Notes: generated by a model from the sequence alone, not told the origin. DNA of 64,000 nt from Aliivibrio finisterrensis_A (GCF_004167675.1 NZ_SEZQ01000002.1); one strand, 5' to 3'. Counted from the first letter of the stretch, positions 52,590 through 61,462 are shown. Numbers and translations are program-made.

Positions 52590-55500
52590 ATGTTTCATGC
52601 GAAAGATGTATTGTCTTCATCCATTATTAATCACTCTTTACCTACGTTATGGTCGGCCATTTCTCCTCTTTATATGGTTGATGAAGCTAAATGGTTAAAA
52701 GAGCTTATCCCACTAGCTCAACCAAGTGAGCGTGAAGCAGTTATGATGACAGATCAGGCTGCTCAACTGATTCAGCGTGTTCGCGATGATAAGCAAGCTG
52801 TGCAAATGATTGATGCGTTGTTATTAGAATACAGTCTAGATACTAAAGAAGGCATATTGTTGATGTGTCTTGCTGAAGCCTTAATGCGTATTCCTGATGC
52901 AGAAACGGCAGATGCACTTATTCGTGATAAGTTAAGTGTTGCCGATTGGAAGTCACATCTTAAAAATTCAGATTCGACGTTTGTAAATGCCTCAACGTGG
53001 GGCTTATTACTGACGGGGAAAGTGGTCAGTATGGACGTTAAAGCAGATGGTTCACCTTCTAATGCCATTAGCCGTTTAGTCAATAAATTCTCAGAGCCTG
53101 TGATCCGTCAAGCCATGAACCAAGCGATGAAAATCATGGGGCACCAATTTGTATTAGGTAGGACCATTGAAGAAGCGCAGAAAAAAGGTAAGGCGATGCG
53201 CGAGAAGGGTTATACCTACTCCTTTGATATGCTTGGTGAAGCGGCATTAACCCAATCAGATGCTCATAAGTATTTTAAAGATTACATCATGGCTATCGAG
53301 AGTGTTGGGCGTGCGAGTAGTATCGTAGGATCGCCTGATCCAACGGTATCTATTAAGCTATCCGCATTGCATCCTCGCTATGAAGTGGCGAATAAAGTTC
53401 GCGTAATGGGGGAGATGTGCGACACCGTTCTTAAATTGCTTGAGCGTGCTCGTGAATTAGATGTAGGTATCACGATTGATGCAGAAGAAGCGGATCGTTT
53501 AGAGCTTTCTTTAGCGTTATTTGAAAAGCTATATCGCAGCGACATTGTCAAAGGTTGGGGTAAATTTGGCATTGTAGTGCAAGCGTACTCTAAACGTGCG
53601 TTGCCAGTACTCGTTTGGTTAACGGCACTCGCAAAAGAGCAGGGTGATATGATCCCACTTCGTTTAGTGAAAGGTGCTTATTGGGATACCGAACTTAAAA
53701 TATCTCAACAATTTGGTTTTGCACGTTACCCTGTGTTTACACGTAAAGAAGCGACGGATGTTTCTTATTTAGCCTGCGCGCGCTACTTATTGAGTGATCA
53801 TGTAAAGGGCAATATCTTTCCTCAATTTGCTAGCCATAACGCACATACTGTTGCTGCGATAACATCAATGGCAACTCATGATGAATTTGAATTTCAACGA
53901 CTTCATGGTATGGGTGATGCGTTATACGATCATGCTATGGAAATGTTTAATCGCAATGTTCGAATATATGCTCCAGTGGGAAGCCATAAAGATCTACTGC
54001 CTTATTTAGTGCGTCGCTTACTTGAAAATGGTGCAAACAGCTCGTTTGTTCACCGTTTAGTTGATGCCAATTGCCCAATCGACAACCTAACTGAACATCC
54101 TGTTGATGCGCTATTAGCTTGCCCTTCTCTAGAGAATCAATTGATCCCATTGCCACCTCAAATTTTCTCAGATCGTAAAAATTCATACAGTATTAATTTA
54201 GATGTAGAGAGTGAAGCTCATCCATTTGAAACCTTAATTCAAACACAGATGACGACTTACTGGCAGGGTGGACCGATTGTAAATAATACGTGTGATTACG
54301 AAAGCATGATCAAGAAACATGGTTCTGCACTTCATGTGATTAGCTCACCTTATGACCGCGGAAATGATGTTGGCTCTTTGGTTTGGAGCTCGCAAGAGCA
54401 AGTCTCTAGCGCGTTAGACATTGCACATGACTACTTTCCTATTTGGCAACAAACACCAGTAGCAGAACGAGCAGATTACCTTGAAGTATTAGCGGATAAG
54501 CTTGAAGCAAACATGCCAGAGCTAGTGGCGCTATGCCATAAAGAAGCGGGAAAAACCATCCATGACAGTATTGATGAAGTTCGAGAAGCTGTGGATTTTT
54601 GTCGTTATTACGCAGTTCAAGCCAAACTGAATTTCACCACCCCTGAAACTATTGTTGGTTTTGATGATGTCTCGCACCAAATTGCGCGTCAAGGTCGTGG
54701 CGTCTTTGTATGCATTAGTCCTTGGAATTTCCCATTGGCGATTTTCCTAGGTCAAGTTACGGCTGCCCTTGTTGCAGGTAACACCGTGATTGCAAAACCG
54801 GCAGAGCAAACGTCATTAATCGCCGTTCGAGCAATGGAGTTGTTGCTAGAGACCGGTATTGCGCCACAAGCGGTTCACTTATTGCCGGGTGATGGTAAAA
54901 CAGTCGGTGCGCCATTAACGTCAGATCATCGTGTGGCCGGTGTTGCCTTTACGGGATCGACAGAAACAGCACAGTTAATAAACCGCACATTAGCGAACCG
55001 AACGGTTAAAGGTGTTGGCGTAGCTCCCGTGCCTTTTATTGCTGAAACTGGCGGTCAAAATGCCATGATAGTGGACAGTACCGCTTTACCTGAACAAGTG
55101 GTGCGTGATGTCATGCGATCTGCATTTGCTTCTGCAGGTCAACGTTGTTCTGCGCTGCGTGTGTTGTTTGTTCAACAAGACATCGCAGACAGAATTATCA
55201 ATTTAATCAAGGGGGCAATGGCTGAACTAAACGTTGGTCTACCTGAACTGCATTGTACGGATGTTGGTCCTGTTATCGATTTAAAAGCCAAAGAGAAGTT
55301 GCTCGCGCATATTGAAAAGATGACGTTAGAGGGAAAATTGGTTGCTCAAGCTGAGTTGCCAGATTGGTCTGAAAAAGGGGACTTTGTTCCACCAAGTGCG
55401 TTTGAAATTGACTCCATTAGCCAATTAGAAAACGAGCAATTTGGTCCTATCCTTCATATTGTGCGTTTTAAAGCCAATGAGATTGATAAAGTGGTGTCTG

Positions 55501-55751
55501 AAATCAACTCAACAGGGTTTGGTTTAACCATGGGTATTCATAGCCGTAATGAAGTGACATACACGCGAATTGAGAAAAACATCAAGGTGGGTAACTGCTA
55601 TGTCAATCGTGATCAAGTTGGTGCGGTCGTTGGCGTTCAACCGTTTGGTGGTCAAGGGCTATCGGGTACAGGACCAAAAGCGGGTGGGCCTCGTTATTTA
55701 TTCAGATACACTCAAGCACAACAGATTTCCTCTACTATTGGATCTAAATGA
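52590..55751 (+). CDS. putA: Bifunctional proline dehydrogenase / pyrroline-5-carboxylate dehydrogenase
   Basis: Oxidises proline to glutamate in two steps with FAD and NAD. 1053 residues. Proline dehydrogenase barrel at ~110-480 (YSFDMLGEAALTQ; SIKLSALHPRYE; RLVKGAYWDTE; FASHNAHT). P5C dehydrogenase at ~560-1045 (FVCISPWNFPLAIFLGQVTAALVAGNTV; FTGSTETAQ; ETGGQNAMIVDSTA; catalytic Cys in SAGQRCSALR; GPKAGGP). The N-terminal ribbon-helix-helix DNA-binding domain of E. coli PutA is absent, so regulation is external, probably by the AraC gene upstream. The C-terminal domain of long PutA proteins is also absent but is encoded by the next gene. The start has GAGGAAACAGGT upstream. Confidence 0.96.
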   Translation: MFHAKDVLSSSIINHSLPTLWSAISPLYMVDEAKWLKELIPLAQPSEREAVMMTDQAAQLIQRVRDDKQAVQMIDALLLEYSLDTKEGILLMCLAEALMRIPDAETADALIRDKLSVADWKSHLKNSDSTFVNASTWGLLLTGKVVSMDVKADGSPSNAISRLVNKFSEPVIRQAMNQAMKIMGHQFVLGRTIEEAQKKGKAMREKGYTYSFDMLGEAALTQSDAHKYFKDYIMAIESVGRASSIVGSPDPTVSIKLSALHPRYEVANKVRVMGEMCDTVLKLLERARELDVGITIDAEEADRLELSLALFEKLYRSDIVKGWGKFGIVVQAYSKRALPVLVWLTALAKEQGDMIPLRLVKGAYWDTELKISQQFGFARYPVFTRKEATDVSYLACARYLLSDHVKGNIFPQFASHNAHTVAAITSMATHDEFEFQRLHGMGDALYDHAMEMFNRNVRIYAPVGSHKDLLPYLVRRLLENGANSSFVHRLVDANCPIDNLTEHPVDALLACPSLENQLIPLPPQIFSDRKNSYSINLDVESEAHPFETLIQTQMTTYWQGGPIVNNTCDYESMIKKHGSALHVISSPYDRGNDVGSLVWSSQEQVSSALDIAHDYFPIWQQTPVAERADYLEVLADKLEANMPELVALCHKEAGKTIHDSIDEVREAVDFCRYYAVQAKLNFTTPETIVGFDDVSHQIARQGRGVFVCISPWNFPLAIFLGQVTAALVAGNTVIAKPAEQTSLIAVRAMELLLETGIAPQAVHLLPGDGKTVGAPLTSDHRVAGVAFTGSTETAQLINRTLANRTVKGVGVAPVPFIAETGGQNAMIVDSTALPEQVVRDVMRSAFASAGQRCSALRVLFVQQDIADRIINLIKGAMAELNVGLPELHCTDVGPVIDLKAKEKLLAHIEKMTLEGKLVAQAELPDWSEKGDFVPPSAFEIDSISQLENEQFGPILHIVRFKANEIDKVVSEINSTGFGLTMGIHSRNEVTYTRIEKNIKVGNCYVNRDQVGAVVGVQPFGGQGLSGTGPKAGGPRYLFRYTQAQQISSTIGSK

Positions 55752-55765
55752 GAAAGGAGAACCTC

Positions 55766-56473
55766 ATGACAACAATTACTCATATTATTGACTCAGCACT
55801 TTCTCAAGGTCAACTGGAATGGCAAGCGGATTCATTCTCAACACGAATGGAAAAATTATCACGTTGGTCAGAGTATTTAGCGGAGCATCCTGATTTTGGT
55901 GTTCTGGCAGCAAAAATGGTACGTTTCCAATGTCAACGAGCAATGCAGTTAATTTCTGAAACGGAGTTAATGCCGGGGCCAACAGGGGAGAGTAACGAGC
56001 TTTACACGGCAGCGAGAGGTGTTTTTTACATCACATCGGATGGAAATTCATCGGTTGTGGCCTTGATTGGGCAAATAACAGCGGCATTAGTAGCAGGAAA
56101 CGCTATTATTGTCGCCCTTTCGAGTCAGGATACGAAACTAACTTCAGTTATTCTTGAAGGGTTGCATCAAGCTAAGGTTCCAAGATTAGCAGCTCAACAG
56201 GCAGAGTTTGCAATAATAGACATTAATGATGTTCGTTTAGCTGGCGTCTGCTTTGTTGGTAATGAGCAAAAATCGATAGCGATCAACCAACAACTTGCAA
56301 AACGAGAGGGGTTATTAGCGCAATTGATCGCAGAAACGGATCAAGAGCGTCTATCAAACATTACCGATCCTCATTTTGTTCTACGTTTTATCACGGAGCG
56401 TACACGAACAATCAATGTGACAGCAGTAGGTGGTAATGCCACCTTGCTAGAGCTTGGGGGTGGTAATCACTGA
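55766..56473 (+). CDS. Stand-alone PutA C-terminal (ALDH-like) domain protein
   Basis: 235 residues from the ATG with AAGGAG six bases upstream, 14 bp after the putA stop. An in-frame ATG at 55748 would include that ribosome site as codons. The sequence resembles the C-terminal domain of long (type C) PutA proteins: an aldehyde-dehydrogenase-like Rossmann fold (SSVVALIGQITAALVAGNAIIVAL; RLAGVCFVGNEQ) that lacks the catalytic Cys loop, and the closing segment FITERTRTINVTAVGGNATLLELG, which in long PutAs covers the substrate tunnel. It is usually annotated as a P5C dehydrogenase, but it cannot be a catalyst on its own. It probably binds PutA as a separate subunit. Confidence 0.8.
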   Translation: MTTITHIIDSALSQGQLEWQADSFSTRMEKLSRWSEYLAEHPDFGVLAAKMVRFQCQRAMQLISETELMPGPTGESNELYTAARGVFYITSDGNSSVVALIGQITAALVAGNAIIVALSSQDTKLTSVILEGLHQAKVPRLAAQQAEFAIIDINDVRLAGVCFVGNEQKSIAINQQLAKREGLLAQLIAETDQERLSNITDPHFVLRFITERTRTINVTAVGGNATLLELGGGNH

Positions 56474-56531
56474 TAATTACTATTGATACTAAGTCTGGAT
56501 AAAACCTTGTCCAGCAGGTATCAGAAATCAT

Positions 56532-56588
56532 CGTCGTTATTGCATCATAATAATAGAGCCTTGATGCTCATACACAGCAGTAACGACG
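56532..56588 (+). promoter_or_regulatory. Nested inverted repeats upstream of putP
   Basis: CGTCGTTA (56532-56539) pairs with TAACGACG (56581-56588), and inside it GCATCA (56542-56547) pairs with TGATGC (56562-56567). The element ends 33 bp before the putP start. It could be an mRNA structure or an operator. Confidence 0.4.
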
Positions 56589-56621
56589 TTAAGTTTACTG
56601 CCAATAAATAAAGGAAATATA

Positions 56622-58118
56622 ATGATTGAAAATAATTTTGCCATTACAGGGACGTTTATCGCTTACCTGATAATGATGCTCGCGATTGGGGTTTATGCAT
56701 ACAAACGAACGAACAGTTCATCTGATTACTTTTTAGGTGGTCGAACATTAGGACCATGGCCAGCAGCGTTATCTGCAGGTGCTTCTGACATGAGTGGTTG
56801 GTTATTACTTGGTCTGCCTGGCTATGCTTACGCGGCAGGTTTAGAGTCGTTATGGCTTGCCGGTGGTTTATTAGTAGGTACGTGGTTGAACTGGCTCATT
56901 TGTGCGAAACGCCTAAGAACTTACAGCATTACTACTGATGACTCATTAACGCTTCCAGAATTTTTATCACGCCGTTTTAATGATAAATCGAAACTGATCC
57001 AAACTATTTCAGCTCTGTTTATTTTGTTGTTCTTCCTTTTCTATACGAGCTCAGGTTTGGTTGCAGGTGGTAAGTTATTTGAGACTGTATTTGGTTTAGA
57101 TTACAAAGTAGCTGTTGTGATTGGAACATTATGTGTCGTCTCATATACCTTATTTGGTGGATTTCTAGCAGTAGCATGGACCGATTTAGTTCAAGGGCTT
57201 TTAATGTCTGCTGCATTGATGATCGTACCCATTGCCGCGATGCAAGGTGGTTTTGGTCAGTTGAATGCTGATTTAGTGGCAATCAATCCAGAACTTATGA
57301 CGCTATGGACAGGTATGGATGGCAAACCGCTAAGTGCAATTGCTATCATCTCATTAGTTGCTTGGGGTCTTGGTTATTTTGGTCAGCCACACATTCTTGC
57401 TCGTTTCCAAGCATCACGAACGAATAAAGACTTGACCACCGCGCGCCGTATTGCCGTGGTATGGACAGCATTATCTATGTTCGGCGCTGTGCTGGTTGGC
57501 TTGGTCGGATTACTTTATGTAACAGGCTCAATGGGTGGCGAAGCGATAGATGGCGAGAAAGTATTTATGCTGTTAGTAAATGCAATTTTCCATCCTGTTA
57601 TTGCTGGTATCTTATTAGCCGCAATTTTAGCGGCAATTATGAGTACTGCTGATTCACAGCTTCTTGTTTCTTCGTCAGCATTGTCAGAAGATTTATATAA
57701 ACAACTGATTAAAAAAGACGCGACAAGCAAAGAGATTGTAAACGTAGGTCGTTTTGCCGTGATCGCTTTATCCGTAGTTGCTTTACTATTAGCGATGAAC
57801 CCTGATAGTTCAGTACTTGGTTTAGTGTCTTATGCGTGGGCAGGTTTTGGTGCTGCATTTGGTCCTGCAATCGTATTAAGCCTTTATTGGAAAGGTATGA
57901 ATCGCAATGGTGCGCTAGCAGGTATCGTCGTTGGTGGTATCACAATTGTTATCTGGAAGCAGCTAACGGGCGGTTGGTTCGATGTCTATGAGATTGTACC
58001 TGGGATCATACTTGCAACAGCAGCAATTGTTGGCGTAAGTAAGTTGACTGGAGAGCCAGAAGAAGGCGTTGTTAAGCAACATGAGCAATTTGAGCGTAAC
58101 TTGGTTGAGTTTGAATAA
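56622..58118 (+). CDS. putP: Sodium/proline symporter
   Basis: 498 residues with 13 predicted helices, an SSS-family (LeuT-fold) symporter that imports proline with Na+. Strong PutP blocks are visible: SDYFLGGRTLGPWPAALSAGASDMSGWLLLGLPGYAYAAGLES, YTSSGLVAGGKLFETVFGLDY, GGFLAVAWTDLVQG, GYFGQPHILARFQA, and AAILAAIMSTADSQLLVSSSALSEDLYK. Length matches E. coli PutP (502). It follows the PutA C-terminal-domain gene on the same strand with a 148-bp gap that holds nested inverted repeats, so it may have its own promoter. It is followed by a terminator. Confidence 0.96.
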   Translation: MIENNFAITGTFIAYLIMMLAIGVYAYKRTNSSSDYFLGGRTLGPWPAALSAGASDMSGWLLLGLPGYAYAAGLESLWLAGGLLVGTWLNWLICAKRLRTYSITTDDSLTLPEFLSRRFNDKSKLIQTISALFILLFFLFYTSSGLVAGGKLFETVFGLDYKVAVVIGTLCVVSYTLFGGFLAVAWTDLVQGLLMSAALMIVPIAAMQGGFGQLNADLVAINPELMTLWTGMDGKPLSAIAIISLVAWGLGYFGQPHILARFQASRTNKDLTTARRIAVVWTALSMFGAVLVGLVGLLYVTGSMGGEAIDGEKVFMLLVNAIFHPVIAGILLAAILAAIMSTADSQLLVSSSALSEDLYKQLIKKDATSKEIVNVGRFAVIALSVVALLLAMNPDSSVLGLVSYAWAGFGAAFGPAIVLSLYWKGMNRNGALAGIVVGGITIVIWKQLTGGWFDVYEIVPGIILATAAIVGVSKLTGEPEEGVVKQHEQFERNLVEFE

Positions 58119-58144
58119 ACGTTCTTTTTAAAACAATGTAGATG

Positions 58145-58183
58145 AAAGCCCCATAAAGTCTCTTTTCTTTTTGGGGCTTTTTT
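58145..58183 (+). terminator. Terminator after putP
   Basis: AAAGCCCC (58145-58152) pairs with GGGGCTTT (58173-58180), followed by six T in total. Confidence 0.85.
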
Positions 58184-58276
58184 GTATGTTCAATGAAATG
58201 AAACTGTTACAATCCACGCACTTCAAAAAGAAATAAAAATTATAATCAATTAGAGCGTAATACTAGGAGAGTAAAG

Positions 58277-58636
58277 ATGAAATTAATTCGTTTCGTGCTT
58301 GGAAAAGTTATTTTGGGTTTAGATTGTGTTTTTTCGCCATCAGGCGTTAAACGTGATGCTAAAAAACAAGCAGAAATAGATACAGAAACCGCAAATTATT
58401 CATTGTATCAATTTGAAGCTTGCCCATTTTGCGTCAAAGTTCGTCGTACAATTAAGCGTCAATCACTAAAAATTGAGCTGCGTGATGCAAAAAATAATGA
58501 AGTTCATAGAGCAGAATTATTAGCCGGTGGTGGGCGAGTAAAAGTGCCATGCCTACGTATTGATAAAGATGGCGAAACGACTTGGATGTATGAATCATCA
58601 GATATTATGACATTCTTAGAGGAAAAATATCCTTAG
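58277..58636 (+). CDS. Glutaredoxin / GST-N-domain-like thiol protein
   Basis: 119 residues. The thioredoxin-like domain starts near residue 42 (YSLYQFEACPFCVKVRRTIKR) with a CPFC active site, the cis-Pro in GGRVKVPCLRI, and the glutathione-binding end ESSDIMTFLEEKYP. The first ~40 residues (MKLIRFVLGKVILGLDCVFSP) are partly hydrophobic and might associate with the membrane. It is typical of small glutaredoxin-family proteins of Vibrio; substrate unknown. The ATG has AGGAGA upstream. Confidence 0.85.
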   Translation: MKLIRFVLGKVILGLDCVFSPSGVKRDAKKQAEIDTETANYSLYQFEACPFCVKVRRTIKRQSLKIELRDAKNNEVHRAELLAGGGRVKVPCLRIDKDGETTWMYESSDIMTFLEEKYP

Positions 58637-58674
58637 TATTCACAAGGTTACAAATACCTATAAAGTAGTAGCTA

Positions 58675-58705
58675 AAGGCGAACTTATTGATAGTTCGCTT
58701 TTTTA
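58675..58705 (+). terminator. Terminator after the glutaredoxin-like gene
   Basis: GCGAAC (58678-58683) pairs with GTTCGC (58693-58698), followed by six T. Confidence 0.75.
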
Positions 58706-58791
58706 TGTGTTTTTTTTGTAAATCCATAGCTGTTTTATTAATGAGATTTACTTGTTAATAGTTCTATTGTTAGTCGTTTTTGCGACTTTAT

Positions 58792-58865
58792 GAGACTTGA
58801 GTCACAAAATACTTGGCTTTAAGTTAATGTTAGGTTAAACTGCTCTTCGTGACTTGATTCACAAA
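58792..58865 (+). promoter_or_regulatory. Pair of 17-bp direct repeats before a small gene
   Basis: GAGACTTGAGTCACAAA (58792-58808) and GTGACTTGATTCACAAA (58849-58865) agree at 15 of 17 positions and are 57 bp apart start to start. Each is partly palindromic. They lie 30-100 bp before the small gene at 58895 and may be operators. Confidence 0.45.
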
Positions 58866-58894
58866 TAAAATAAAAACACATTAGGCTAGTTATT

Positions 58895-59137
58895 ATGGAA
58901 AGAATGAGTATGACTCATAAATGGTCAATTAAAAATTGTCCCAAGGATATAGAGAGCCAAGTTTTATCTGTTATTGGACTAATCGATAAGAAAGGTTCTG
59001 CATCAGACATGGATCTTTGCAAGATCTTTGGTGAAGTTCTATGGAGTGATGGGAAATATTTTAATTCTCACGCATTTCGCTTCTTATTTGATCATGAGAC
59101 TCTTTCATGTGAAGTAACGAAGAGACACTTACACTAA
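58895..59137 (+). CDS. Small protein of unknown function
   Basis: 80 residues (or 77 or 75 if the ATGs at 58904 or 58910 are used; GGAAAG sits seven bases before the last one, so that start is attractive). Soluble, charged, Cys- and Lys-rich, with no membrane helix: WSIKNCPKDIESQVLSVIGL, DKKGSASDMDLCKIFGEVLW. The middle might form a helix-turn-helix (SASDMDLCKIFGEVLW) but I would not claim a DNA-binding role. It is flanked by paired direct repeats on the left and a terminator on the right, so it is a monocistronic unit. Not recognised. Confidence 0.6.
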   Translation: MERMSMTHKWSIKNCPKDIESQVLSVIGLIDKKGSASDMDLCKIFGEVLWSDGKYFNSHAFRFLFDHETLSCEVTKRHLH

Positions 59138-59158
59138 AGTAAACAAGCTATGTATTTT

Positions 59159-59196
59159 TAAGGTCATTATTGTTCCCCCTATAATGACCTTTTTTA
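59159..59196 (+). terminator. Terminator after the small gene
   Basis: AAGGTCATTA and TAATGACCTT form a perfect 10-bp stem followed by T residues. Confidence 0.85.
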
Positions 59197-59227
59197 TTGT
59201 CTGCTATAAACCAAAGTTACCCATAGC

Positions 59228-59387
59228 AATTCCATTAATTATCTGATCATTATTACTGGTTAAATCACTCAATAGTTGCGTTAAAAATTATTATTGTAGA
59301 ATAACTACTTATAAGAATTTTTGCCTTACTCTTAAGTGATTTTCCTGCGTAATATATAGATCATTTAATTAGTTACATTGGTATCAT
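59228..59387 (+). repeat. Dispersed intergenic repeat, copy D
   Basis: Shares AATTATCTGATCATTATTACTG, GAATAACTACTTATAAGAATTT, GCCTTACTCTTAAGTGATTTT and AGTTACATTGGTATCATTTC with copies A and B. About 160 bp, no coding potential. It fills most of the gap between the small gene and the siderophore operon. Confidence 0.65.
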
Positions 59388-59471
59388 TTCTATCCTCTAA
59401 ACACACTTTTTTGATCTTAATAAACCTTACATTAAGTACGTCTTTACAATCTTTACTTTTTTATTCTGGTG

Positions 59472-59490
59472 AATGCGAATCGTTTTCATT
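59472..59490 (+). promoter_or_regulatory. Fur box of the siderophore uptake operon
   Basis: AATGCGAATCGTTTTCATT. Its core (59474-59488) matches the 7-1-7 consensus TGANAATNATTNTCA with two mismatches. It lies 47 bp before the binding-protein start and fits iron repression. Confidence 0.65.
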
Positions 59491-59536
59491 ATAGTGATTC
59501 TCAAATACGAACAATTATCACTTGAGTGTAAAGAAT

Positions 59537-60442
59537 ATGAAAAAAAATATCGCTACAATGTTATTTGGTTTAGTGATTTCTGCATCAAGTTATGCTGAAA
59601 CTATTACCGTTTCTCACCAATTAGGTAAAACAACGCTTGAAACAAAACCTCAACGTGTTGTTGTGATTGGAACGGGAACTTTAGATGCCATTGACTATTT
59701 TGGTATCAAGCCAGTAGCGGTTACTCAAGCAACGACAATGCCTCCATATTTATTAAAGTACAAAGCAAAAGAGTTTGCTTCTTCTGGTAGTTTAAGTGAG
59801 CCAGATTTTGAAACGATTTATATGCAAAAACCAGATGTAATCATTATTGGTTCTCGTGCTGTTAAAGCCTATAAAGAGTTATCTGAAATCGCACCAACAA
59901 TCGTATTTACTGCAGATTCAGAAAGCTATTGGGGGAGCACACAGCAACAATGGCGTATGCTAGGTAATGTATTTGAAATTCAAGATAAAGTTGAAGCAAA
60001 AATAGCGAGTGTAGACTCAGAGTTTAAAGCGATTGCTGAACACAACAAAATGAATAATGTTGCAGCGTTAACGGTAATGAGTGCAGGCGGCAATATTACG
60101 ACCTTTGGTGCACAATCTCGTTTTTCTGCTATCTATAAAGATTTTGGTTTTCAAGAAGCAGTAAAAGGCATTAAAGAGTCTCGCCATGGTGATTTAGTTT
60201 CGTATGAATTTATCCGTGACGTAAACCCATCAAATCTTCTTATCGTTGATAAAGACAAATTGATTAACAAAGATAAAAGCCGCACACGTGAAGAGTTTGC
60301 TAACCCATTAGTGAAAGCAACCGATGCCTATAAAAATGACAGCTTAACGTATCTTGATATCAACGCATGGTATCTAGCAATTGCAGGTGTTACAGCAACA
60401 GACCAAATGATTGCTGATGTGAAGCAATCTATCCATCTTTAA
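59537..60442 (+). CDS. Periplasmic siderophore-binding protein (VctP/FatB-like)
   Basis: 301 residues from the ATG at 59537; an upstream in-frame TTG is less likely. Signal peptide (IATMLFGLVISASSYA-ET) without a lipobox Cys, so it is a soluble periplasmic protein. The two-lobed helical-backbone fold of iron-siderophore binders is indicated by PQRVVVIGTGTLDAIDYFGIKPVAV and YMQKPDVIIIG, with a long central helix. Gene order with the next three genes (binding protein, permease, permease, ATPase) equals vctPDGC of V. cholerae, which imports catechol siderophores such as vibriobactin and enterobactin; FatB of V. anguillarum is an alternative relative. It is preceded by a Fur box. Confidence 0.87.
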   Translation: MKKNIATMLFGLVISASSYAETITVSHQLGKTTLETKPQRVVVIGTGTLDAIDYFGIKPVAVTQATTMPPYLLKYKAKEFASSGSLSEPDFETIYMQKPDVIIIGSRAVKAYKELSEIAPTIVFTADSESYWGSTQQQWRMLGNVFEIQDKVEAKIASVDSEFKAIAEHNKMNNVAALTVMSAGGNITTFGAQSRFSAIYKDFGFQEAVKGIKESRHGDLVSYEFIRDVNPSNLLIVDKDKLINKDKSRTREEFANPLVKATDAYKNDSLTYLDINAWYLAIAGVTATDQMIADVKQSIHL

Positions 60443-60474
60443 GTTTGATCATTATTTATTTTTAATTCCACTGT

Positions 60475-60507
60475 AAAGCGTGCTATTTCTTTGAGATAGC
60501 ACGCTTT
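60475..60507 (+). terminator. Intercistronic hairpin after the binding-protein gene
   Basis: AAAGCGTGCTAT and ATAGCACGCTTT form a perfect 12-bp stem with a 9-nt loop. There is no proper T run (TTTGTG), so it may only partly terminate or protect the upstream mRNA, giving more binding protein than permease. It ends 19 bp before the permease start. Confidence 0.65.
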
Positions 60508-60526
60508 GTGCAGGCTGAGGTTAGCT

Positions 60527-61462
60527 TTGAAAAAGTTATTGCTTGTTCTTATTGTGCTGAGCTTTGCTTCGGTATTTATCGGTGTTGCTGACTTGTCGTT
60601 ATCAGCTATTTTCCGAGGAGATACAGAAGCTCTAGAACTCCTTATGGTAAGTCGTCTCCCACGTTTGTTAGCTATTTTATTATCTGGTGCTGGCCTGAGT
60701 ATTGCCGGGTTAATCATGCAGCAGATTAGCCAAAACCGATTTGCAGCCCCGTCAACCTCTGGCACCATCGAGTGCGCAATGCTGGGTTACGTATTAAGCT
60801 TGGTGATCTTTGGGCATGGCGATAACTTATTGCTGATTTTTGCAATGGCGATTGGCGGTACACTTCTTTTTATTCAATTCATTCATCGTATTCAATTTAA
60901 AAATGCTATCTATGTGCCATTAATCGGTATTATTTTTGGTAATGTTGTTTCTTCTGCTGCAACCTTTGTCGCTTATAAATACGATGCAGTTCAGAACCTT
61001 TCTGCATGGACGGTCGCGAATTTCGCCAATATTCTGCAAGGTAACTATGAGCTGCTATACATAGCTGTGCCAATTTCAGTGATCAGCTATTGGTACGCGA
61101 CGCGTTTATCTGCCGTTGGCATGGGGAAAGATTTTGCGACCAATATTGGTTTAAAGTATAAGCAAATTCTATTTCTTGGCATTATTTTAGTTTCTGTTAT
61201 GTCAGCAACGGTAGTGATGATTGTCGGTCAATTGCCTTTCCTTGGCTTAATCGTACCAAACTTAGTTGCTCAGTTTTATGGTGATAATCTACGCAGAAAC
61301 ATCCCTTTAACGGCGATTGTTGGCGCGATATTAATCCTTGTATGTGACGTTGTAGGGCGTGTGATCATTTTCCCTTATGAAATTCCAATCTCTATGATCA
61401 TAAGTATTCTTGGTGGAATAGTGTTTATTTTCTTTATCGTTAAAGGTAAGCAGAATGTCTGA
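60527..61462 (+). CDS. Siderophore ABC permease, first subunit (VctD/FatD-like)
   Basis: 311 residues with ~9-10 membrane helices of the FecCD/BtuC family (RLPRLLAILLSGAGLSIAGLIMQQISQNRFAAPSTSG; GQLPFLGLIVPNLV). No ATG exists near the family start; a TTG at 60527 with GAGG seven bases upstream is the best start. The 3' end overlaps the next permease gene by 8 bp, so the two are translationally coupled. Confidence 0.88.
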   Translation: MKKLLLVLIVLSFASVFIGVADLSLSAIFRGDTEALELLMVSRLPRLLAILLSGAGLSIAGLIMQQISQNRFAAPSTSGTIECAMLGYVLSLVIFGHGDNLLLIFAMAIGGTLLFIQFIHRIQFKNAIYVPLIGIIFGNVVSSAATFVAYKYDAVQNLSAWTVANFANILQGNYELLYIAVPISVISYWYATRLSAVGMGKDFATNIGLKYKQILFLGIILVSVMSATVVMIVGQLPFLGLIVPNLVAQFYGDNLRRNIPLTAIVGAILILVCDVVGRVIIFPYEIPISMIISILGGIVFIFFIVKGKQNV

